From NCBI GenBank assembly GCA_036936605.1, contig JAUPFV010000002.1, positions 200,283,273 through 200,347,272 of the forward strand: a stretch of DNA of 64,000 nucleotides, given 5' to 3'. Under the pieces are notes generated by a model. The model was not told the origin of the DNA. It did no database searches and saw only the letters and a list, made by a program, of their open reading frames with translations. The DNA comes from Limnanthes douglasii subsp. nivea. Lineage: Eukaryota; Streptophyta; Magnoliopsida; Brassicales; Limnanthaceae. Within the stretch, counting starts at the first letter, position 1. Every line of letters begins with the position of its first letter. Below, in pieces: positions 57,584 to 64,000 of this stretch. A program made the translations under genes and the position numbers.

Positions 57584-59640
57584 TCAACACGAAATAATCG
57601 ATGGACTTTTGAAATATTTTACTAGCAATGGTGCACTTACTTTCTCGAAAGCTATCACATGCCCGTGATACAGTTTGTCGCATTTAAAGGATGATTGATA
57701 TGCAGCTATAGATAAGTTATATTTGGAAGGTGGACAAGCACGCGCTTTAAGTTTGTCCAAAGGCTCTAAAAGGGAAGTTTTTTCCCGATAGACAATGGCA
57801 AACCATTCCTTATAAACATGCTCTATGCATGCTTCATCATTGGTTTCCATAATATCGAGTACGAGTTTATCAAGGTTTTCTTTAAATTTCTTGATCATCG
57901 CAAGATTAGTACAAATAATTATGTATAACCTCTTCTAATGATCATGAAATAAATAAAAAGGTACCTCTAAGCTTTTAAGAATAAATTTGTAGATATATCA
58001 TGGGAACAAGGTATACCGTGTGTAGTTCGTATTGCATAAACATAACACATGCCAAACTACACACATTATACCTTGTTTGCACGATATCTACGAATTTGTT
58101 CTCAAATGCTACAAATTATGTTATTTTTCAGGCACATTCTACTTTTTCGAAAAAAAAATCCAAAACATAGTGAGAGACATTGTTTTTTAGCTTCTCGTAC
58201 ACATTGTTAGTGAATTTATGTAGGTTAACAATCGACTCTTTTCAAATGAGGCTTTGATGTCTCTGTGTTTTCGTTCTATCAAAGTATGTACATTCAACCC
58301 AAAAGACTCAAAGTTTCCTTTGCTCGTATTAAGGAAACATTTGAGGGTGAAATGAGTGATTTCCACACGGTTAGTGGTTTGGTTGCCGAAATGTAATGAC
58401 TTGTTAGTTTTTTATGTGATAAACTTATCATTGTAAGGCTCTAACCGAGTTTCAGTGTATTTGGTTAATTTCATATATTCTTTGAAGTAACATAGTATTT
58501 CTAACTGATAATTATTGAACAATAGCTCTATTTCCGACAACATCATTTGACTCCACACTTTAAAAAAATCATCGGACATATTTTTATCATTGATAATTTT
58601 TTTCATTTTTGCTAGGAGGTTCATGTTAATATGCCATCGACACAACATGGGTGTTACAGTGGGAAATACTTCCTTTATCACCTTCACAAATGCTAATTTT
58701 CTATCTGTAAAAATAATGGAGGATGGTTCGATGGAGTGAATTACCATTAACGAATTTAAACATTCTAACACCCATTTGTAACTCTCAAATTTATCCCCAA
58801 AAATAAATGTAGAAAGTCTTCCCGGTACAAATGACTCCAAGAACCTTATACAACGGTATCCCGTACCTTATTACATTGTATGTTTAATCATTGATTAACA
58901 CATTTGGAAACATCTGTAACAAATCCAAACTAACCGGATGTGCGAAGAAAATTTCACTTATGATACCCATATGGTCTTCGTCCGGTCTATATCATTCATA
59001 ATAATTTAACATTTTTAGTTCACCTAACAAGTATTGGAATTGCGAGCGACCGATTTTTTAGATCTTCTATTGTTTTAGTTGAGCATTGTACACGATGTGC
59101 AAGGACAAAGAATTGTTAGGGTTTGATGTTTTCACTCTACCAAGAATATGACGAGGATGAGATCTCATATGGGTAGAACTAATTATAAAATACAACCATT
59201 TCTTTAGACAATCGTCCCAAGTACGAATGATCTTCACTGAATTTTGTAGACTTGTGATTGTGCATCCCGTATACGACCTCTAAGGACCATAAATAATCAT
59301 TTAACAAATTTTCTTTAAGCGCGAAAGGGCATTCGTATTTCTTGGTCTCGGTAGACTTGACCTTAAGATCCTTTGGTTCTACCAACATTGTGTATTTTCC
59401 GGATCTATCATATATAAACATTAGTCTATGAAGTTTTTTTCTTTTTTCATCATCGAGATGTCGTAATATAACTACGAACTTGTTGTCTTTTGTGGTAAGC
59501 TTAACCCAATCGACCAATTGTTGTTATATGTAGTTGGATTTCGTGTTGAATATATGACTATAATCGAAAAAGTAAGGCTCGAAATCCTCTCTTATTAATC
59601 CAAAATCATTAAGATCTTCCTCCTACATAGCCAAAATATA
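57584..59640 (-). pseudogene. FAR1-type MULE transposase, decayed
   Basis: From about 59640 on the minus strand: DLNDFGLIREDFEPYFFD and LVDWVKLTTKDNKFVVILRH, then the FAR1-type DNA-binding segment GKYTMLVEP...KKYECPFALKENL...WSLEVVYGMHNHKS. The MULE core follows with a first catalytic region near 58.9 kb (altered), SFVPGRLSTFIFGDKFESYK, WVLECLNSLM, PSSIIFTDRKLAFVKVIKEV (second Asp) and MLCRWHINMNLLAK (58840-58412). A downstream frame (57898-57584) continues toward the OTU domain without a motif I recognise. Transposases of this group gave rise to the FAR1/FHY3 regulators. Stops and an altered first catalytic site make it inactive. Confidence 0.78.
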
Positions 59641-59664
59641 ATCACAAAAATCATAATAAAATAT

Positions 59665-60070
59665 GTAGTATTAAACCGCCGATGGGGTGCAACAAACCGA
59701 CGGTCTAAAAATTCCATGCTGCCGGTTAATTTTTTCACCGTCGATACAAAGATTACACCCCACCGGTTTCAGAAGTAAATCACAAAACCCATTCTTAAAT
59801 TGTGTTTAACATGCCCTCCGGCGGGGTGAGGCATTGCAATAGGCTGAGTCAAAATGCAACAATTGGCGGTGCCAACAACAATAAACCGTCGGTGCCTAAT
59901 TTCTAACAACTAGAACCTAATCTTTACACGGGAGAGGTTGGTTAGTGCATACCAGCGATGACTAATTTCATGCTCAATTAATTACCCACTCGTACCCGCC
60001 AGTGGAAACATTATTCCTACAATTTAAAGGAAAACTATAGCCATCGTTGGTGGCTATGCTCCACGCCGGT
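59665..60070. repeat. GC-rich CCG(C/T)CGG-motif region upstream of the transposase
   Basis: AACCGCCGATGGGGTGC, AACCGACGGTC, TGCCGGTTAA, CACCGTCGATAC, CACCCCACCGGTTTC, CTCCGGCGGGGTG and AACCGTCGGTGCC occur within 250 bp. This GC-rich segment stands out in its AT-rich setting and lies just before the transposase start on the minus strand. Confidence 0.6.
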
Positions 60071-60600
60071 TTAGAAAGACTAGCTCATTATGAGTTTGAA
60101 TCTCATCAACCAGGTTTTTATTCGTGATTTTCATTTATAAATTGTTTTTTTAGAGTTTTTTAAAAAGAAGGTTTGAGGTTTTTGTCTTCTATAATTTTTT
60201 TGACTTTTATGAAAAAAAGTTATATTTGTATATAGGTAGGAAGTTTGTGTTCAATTTTTTTTGTTATACTTTGTGCAATTTAGGCTAGCTAAGTTTACCC
60301 ATTTTCACAAAAATCAAGAAAGAATCTATTTTTTGTCAAAAAGGTAAAATAGTAAAAGACTAAAAATTAGAAAAGATTTATTTTTTAAACTATTTATAAG
60401 ATTTTGGGTAATGGTTTAGTCAAAGTCATAGTTTTAGTTTCATCTTTTATAGTTCATAAAAAAATAATATGTTTATTAAAAATTAATTTATATATGTTAA
60501 TTTAGCTGAATAAAATAAATAAAATATGTATATCATAAAAGAAACATTTGAGGTATTTTTTTGATATTTTTTGTAATTTTATTTAAATATTTTTAAAGGC
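60070..60600. other. No gene seen
   Basis: AT-rich spacer between the MULE and the minisatellite; no recognisable features. Confidence 0.4.
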
Positions 60601-61085
60601 TTATTAGATCTTTCAACTAATAGTCTATTAGATCTTTCAATTACATATTTAAAGTTGTTGAAATATTTGGATTTTCAGATCTTTTAATTAATAGTTTATT
60701 AGATCTTTCAACTAATAGTTTATAAGATCTTTCAACTATATCTTTAAAGTTGTTAAAAAATTTAGATCTTTCAACTAGTAGATATTTTCAATAATAGTTT
60801 ATTAGATATTTTCAATAATAGTTTATTAGATCTTTCAACTATATGTTTAGAGTTATTGGAATCTTAGATCTTTTAACTATATGATATTTTAAATAGTTTA
60901 TTAGATCTTTCAACTATATTTTTGAAGTTGTTGGAATCTTAAATCTTTCAAATATATGATATTTTAAATAGTTTATTAGATCTTTCAACTAATAGTTTAT
61001 TACAACTTTCAACTATATCTTTAAAAGATCTAATGGTCTACTACATCTTTCAACTATATATTTAAAATTGTTGGAATGTTATATA
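60600..61085. repeat. TTTATTAGATCTTTCAACTA minisatellite
   Basis: At least 10 copies of a unit close to AGTTTATTAGATCTTTCAAC plus TAATAG or TATATC. A longer period also appears, in which (A/T)TTTAAAGTTGTTGGAAT recurs near 60650, 60740, 60850, 60925 and 61065. The array ends where similarity to 12.74 kb begins. Confidence 0.8.
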
Positions 61086-61850
61086 CTTATACAATAATTT
61101 AAAGTGGTTGGAATTATCTGTATATACATACACTACTTGTACAACCGTAAATAACAAATAAAATTAAAAAGATATTTAATTAACAAAAAAAGGTTTAATG
61201 TTCATATAACTAAAACAAAAAAATAGATTAATTAGATAAAATAACATTGATCTTTAATACAATAAAATAGAAAAACATAAAAAAAATTTTGAAAAAACAT
61301 TTAATACATTCAAATAAAAATACTAAGTCATCATAATTGTACTGATGTTGGAGAATATTCTTCTTCGTCGCTAAAAGATCATGTTGCTCGAAGCTATGAA
61401 GAATGAGGAAGATCAACATTTATTTGTTGATTTTACGAATCAACGACAATTTTCCTAACATTTTTCGTATGAACTCGCTTGTGACGCATTTGGGTGTTGA
61501 AAAATTCATCAACCTGAGTCTCAATTTTATTATAATTGTTCGCGTTTTCGAAATTTTATTACAATTGTTCACGCTTTGAGTATGCATCTATTACATATAT
61601 TTTTGGTCGGATAATACCACTTTAGGTTGATGAGAAGAGCTACCGACATTGGAGGTGGTCGTCTGACTTTGCTCTTGCATTTCGCGTACCCGATTGGCCT
61701 CGCCTAACATGTAGGTAGATTAGGTGTACCACATCCACTCAATAGCCATATTTTGTCCAATCTATCTCCGAACCCTAAAAATATTTGTCATTTCGACCAG
61801 AGTTGTTCATTCCAAGAATATTTCTCTTAGCTTCTTAAATATATATTTCC
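61085..61850 (-). repeat. Decayed element, copy 2 of the family at 12.6-13.5 kb
   Basis: The AT-rich part 61085-61340 aligns with 12740-12990. Further along, the minus strand reads MLGEANRVREMQEQSQTTTS NVGSSSHQP (about 61710-61620) and TQVDEFFNTQMRHKRVHTKN (about 61520-61460), a Gln/Ser-rich tail resembling those of plant transposon accessory proteins. I cannot assign the superfamily. Confidence 0.4.
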
Positions 61851-62310
61851 TATAATGGAATCCATTGAGTGAGACGCTCAATCCACCTAGGAACATTTAC
61901 CAACTTATTCTTGTGTCTCTTAAAAACGGCATCTTCGATAATTTTAGAAGTAGTAACAATATTACAACTTTCGTTCTCACAGTGGCTGAGATGAAAAAGA
62001 TAGAAAACAAGGAATAAGATAATAGAGCACATTTGAGGGTATTTCAGGAAGGGAAATAATAGTTGGGTATTAGAAAGGAATTAGTTTGGTGAGATGGGTA
62101 TTTAGTAGGCTTAGAAAATAGTTGGGGTACTAGATGATAATAAGTTTGGTGAGAAGGTATTTAGTGTGACATTTCCCTTTTATTTTTCATTTTTATATTA
62201 CTTTATCTTTTATAACTAGAAAAGACAATTAATTTTAAAAGAAAATGACTTCAACCCATCCCATAAGATAGATACGTTTTAGTATCAAGTGATCAATTCA
62301 TATGCCAAAT
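61850..62310. other. No confident gene
   Basis: A short minus-strand frame (62032-61850) ends in NKLVNVPRWIERLTQWIPL without known homology. Near 62055-62155 two imperfect copies of AAATAGTTGGGGTA...TTAGTTTGGTGAGAAGGTATTTAGT form a ~75-bp tandem repeat. Confidence 0.3.
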
Positions 62311-62317
62311 GATCAAA

Positions 62318-62577
62318 CTATGTAAATTTATTATGCATCCCAACGCTGTAATAACAGTTACAAGTACTTGAAAATACGATAAATGAATTATTATTATTAT
62401 TATTATGAATGAAATAAGTATTAACTAATTTCAAAGCTAAACTCTCAACTCTATAAAGCTTAGATCTACTTGCTTTAAGTTTATCGTGAACCATTGCCTG
62501 ATTTCTATAATTACTCAGTATTTTGACTGCTTTATCCAATGGTATATGCCAATCACTAGGCCAATTCTCATGATTAA
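62318..62577 (-). CDS. Candidate terminal exon of an unrecognised gene
   Basis: An open minus-strand frame reading HENWPSDWHIPLDKAVKILS, NYRNQAMVHDKLKASRSKLY and RVESLALKLVNTYF, ending after an Asn run encoded by a TTA/AAT microsatellite (62389-62405). An AG dinucleotide directly upstream (at about 62576, minus strand CTTAAG) could be a splice acceptor, and the preceding in-frame TAA argues that the frame starts there. The sequence looks like real protein with conserved-type Trp and charged residues, but I know no family for it. No other exons could be identified upstream at 62.6-63.1 kb. Confidence 0.35.
62389..62405. repeat. (TTA)n microsatellite
   Basis: Six TTA/ATT units, reading as consecutive Asn codons on the minus strand. 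Confidence 0.9.
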
Positions 62578-62579
62578 TA

Positions 62580-63180
62580 ACTTAAGAAGCCTAAAATATA
62601 TCTATAAATGTCATGTATATGTAACACAAATTATTGTACTAGGTTATAGTTTAAAAAAACTATAAGGTGTATAATTAATTATGCAGTTCATCCCTAAATT
62701 AGATCCACACACAAAATTATACTTGCAGTTGAATAAAATTATTTTACTATTTTAATATACCATTTGCATCTAACTTAGTCCAAATAAAACCACACAATAA
62801 TGTCCTTAAGAGGATTAAAAAACAGTTGCAAACTTATGACATCGTTAAGGTCATCATTGTTTAAAAACCATACATGAGTTTATAATGATTCCTCTCGACG
62901 CCAATTCGTTAAGAACGTGAGCATTTCCTTCAGCGCCTTCTTAAATAGTATCACTTGATTCTACTTGCATATCTTTGGATTCATGTTCAGATGAATCCAT
63001 CTCGACTATTATTCTCCTCGATGTGGACCATTTGGGGGTATTGTTTTAGTGTATTTTTTACCTTTCCTCAGATCTATTAGACATATGAATTATGAAAAGA
63101 ATATTTGAAGTGTAAGTTAAAGTTTAGTATTAGTAAAATGATTGTGTGAATAATATGAAGAAAAACATCACATTTATAAC
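62580..63180. other. No confident gene
   Basis: AT-rich. The minus strand near 62960-62880 can be read as EGAEGNAHVLNELASRG, which looks protein-like, but stops surround it and I cannot connect it to the neighbouring exon candidate. Confidence 0.25.
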
Positions 63181-63194
63181 CACTTTTTGATTTC

Positions 63195-63236
63195 TAGTCG
63201 TTAGGGAAACGAATATTTGTTTCCTTAACGACTAGT
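63195..63236. repeat. 42-bp near-perfect palindrome
   Basis: CTAGTCGTTAGGGAAAC, an 8-base centre, and GTTTCCTTAACGACTAG: 16 of 17 arm bases pair. It would form a strong hairpin on either strand. Confidence 0.9.
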
Positions 63237-63409
63237 TTTTTCTTGAAAAATTTTCTAAATGGATATCCGTTTTGGGTTAGTTTTTTTAAATAGTCAAAAT
63301 GGATTTACATTTTTATCATCCTTTTAGGAAGCAAAGTCGTTGATCAAAATGGGTATCCATTTTCCGGCGAAGACAAAAAAATATTTCTTCTCAATAAATA
63401 GAGAAAAAA

Positions 63410-63835
63410 CATCTTCATTTCTTATTCATATTTCGAACAATACTGTTCTTCCAAAATATCTCAAACCTAATTACTAAAATAACTACCATAATCTCTCAAA
63501 CCAATATTGTTTTTAATTGAAACCTTGCCCTTTTATTAATGCTTTTAAAACAACATTACATACTACAAAACAGCTTCACGAACCAGAACTGAAGTCCCAA
63601 ATCAAAAACCCTAGACGCATCTCCTCTTCACCTTCAGTCTCCCTCTTCAAAAAAAACCAAAATATTTTCACCCAAACTTGCATGCAATTCACCCAATCTC
63701 ATCAGCCTTACCAAACTTGAGCCTTGAGTCGATCGTAGATGAGATTTACCGACCATAGAAGCCAAAAACCCAAGTCTTGCAAGATTACATAGAGAAATTC
63801 GTGGAGATGAACGATTCTGCAACCAAGTAACTTCT
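63410..63835 (+). other. Possible 5' leader of a plant gene or element
   Basis: From about 63590 the sequence (AAACCCTAGACGCATCTCCTC and CTTCAGTCTCCCTCTTC) is C/T-rich, like plant 5' UTRs, but no long frame follows before the LINE fragment at 63.84 kb. The frames at 63517-63720 (+) and 63822-63634 (-) show no known domain. Confidence 0.25.
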
Positions 63836-63837
63836 TT

Positions 63838-64000
63838 GAACTAAAATTAAGCTTTATTGAGTAATTCTGAGATAGCCCACACCCATTCCTTCTAAAAATC
63901 TGATAGCACTAAGTCTATTAGGGATTTCAGTTCCTTCCATGAACAAATTCATATTAAACTCTTGAGTATGCTTCACTATCCAATCTGCTGTTGCATTATG
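63838..64000 (-). mobile_element. 3' end of another LINE (RNase H C-terminus)
   Basis: The minus strand entering from the right edge reads HNATADWIVKHTQEFNMNLF, then MEGTEIPNRLSAIRFL, the end of a plant LINE RNase H (compare RMHNRAADWLAK and YREQNSAPDWVAK in the other two copies). The rest of the element lies beyond the window. No clear poly(A) was found at its left end. Confidence 0.7.

Larger units (their letters stand above)
53450..60070. mobile_element. Mutator-like element (MULE) with convergent PMD and transposase-OTU genes
   Basis: Two converging genes: a PMD gene on + (about 53800-55640) and a FAR1-type MULE transposase followed by an OTU-like domain on - (59640-56600). The arrangement recalls the two convergent genes of maize MuDR. 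GC-richer noncoding segments with CCGGCGG/CCGTCGG motifs lie before each gene and between them. I could not define terminal inverted repeats or a target-site duplication, so the borders are approximate and the claim that both genes belong to one element is an inference. Confidence 0.6.

Overview
The window is AT-rich nuclear DNA from a plant, almost certainly a eudicot. The signs are plant L1-type LINEs with a C-terminal RNase H, Ty3/gypsy elements of Tat/Retand-like and Athila-like type, tRNA-headed SINEs, Mutator-like MITEs, a FAR1-type Mutator (MULE) transposase, plant mobile domain (PMD) genes, GT-AG splice signals and long AT and TG microsatellites. Nothing looks bacterial, viral or organellar. 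The species cannot be named from the sequence alone.

There is very little ordinary gene content. The one clear host-type gene is the C-terminal half of a steroid 5-alpha-reductase family protein at 355-792 (+). A candidate last exon of an unrecognised gene lies at 62318-62577 (-). Almost everything else is transposon-derived and mostly decayed.

Layout. 976-7010: a near-complete minus-strand LINE, followed by a SINE (7445-7698). 7900-11200: a second, older minus-strand LINE. 12.6-13.5 kb: a decayed element with a relative at 61.0-61.8 kb. 13.9-25.1 kb: a rearranged minus-strand Athila-like cluster with PBS, gag and protease but no visible reverse transcriptase, several LTR-like copies, a 1.8-kb tandem duplication, and a 1.39-kb TG...CA insertion inside gag. 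25.1-27.5 kb: 0.75-kb tandem repeats containing a 471-bp solo LTR with a perfect 5-bp target duplication. 29997-39231: a full-length decayed Tat/Retand-like element with 370-bp LTRs, gag-protease-RT-RNase H-second RNase H-integrase on + and an antisense ORF near the 3' LTR. 39.4-40.8 kb: a decayed minus-strand PMD gene. 41.2-43.5 kb: a 277-bp TG microsatellite and 325-bp tandem repeats carrying an LTR fragment. 43.8-46.4 kb: a second SINE head, a minus-strand LTR element end and a 175-bp repeat array. 47.8-48.7 kb: a MITE and a gag-derived repeat. 51708-53014: a 5'-truncated LINE with a perfect 19-bp target-site duplication. 53.4-60.1 kb: the most interesting unit, a MULE with two convergent genes, a spliced PMD gene on + and a FAR1/MULE transposase followed by an OTU protease-like domain on -. 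A 346-bp Mutator-type MITE splits the OTU domain just before its catalytic histidine. 63.8-64.0 kb: the 3' end of another LINE.

Mechanistically the window records layered insertion: LTR elements into tandem repeats, a solo LTR into gag, and a MITE into a MULE gene. Three coding remnants (LINE RNase H, Athila-like protease and a minus-strand ORF at 44.3 kb) each carry an internal tandem duplication whose length is a multiple of three (99, 81 and 63 bp).
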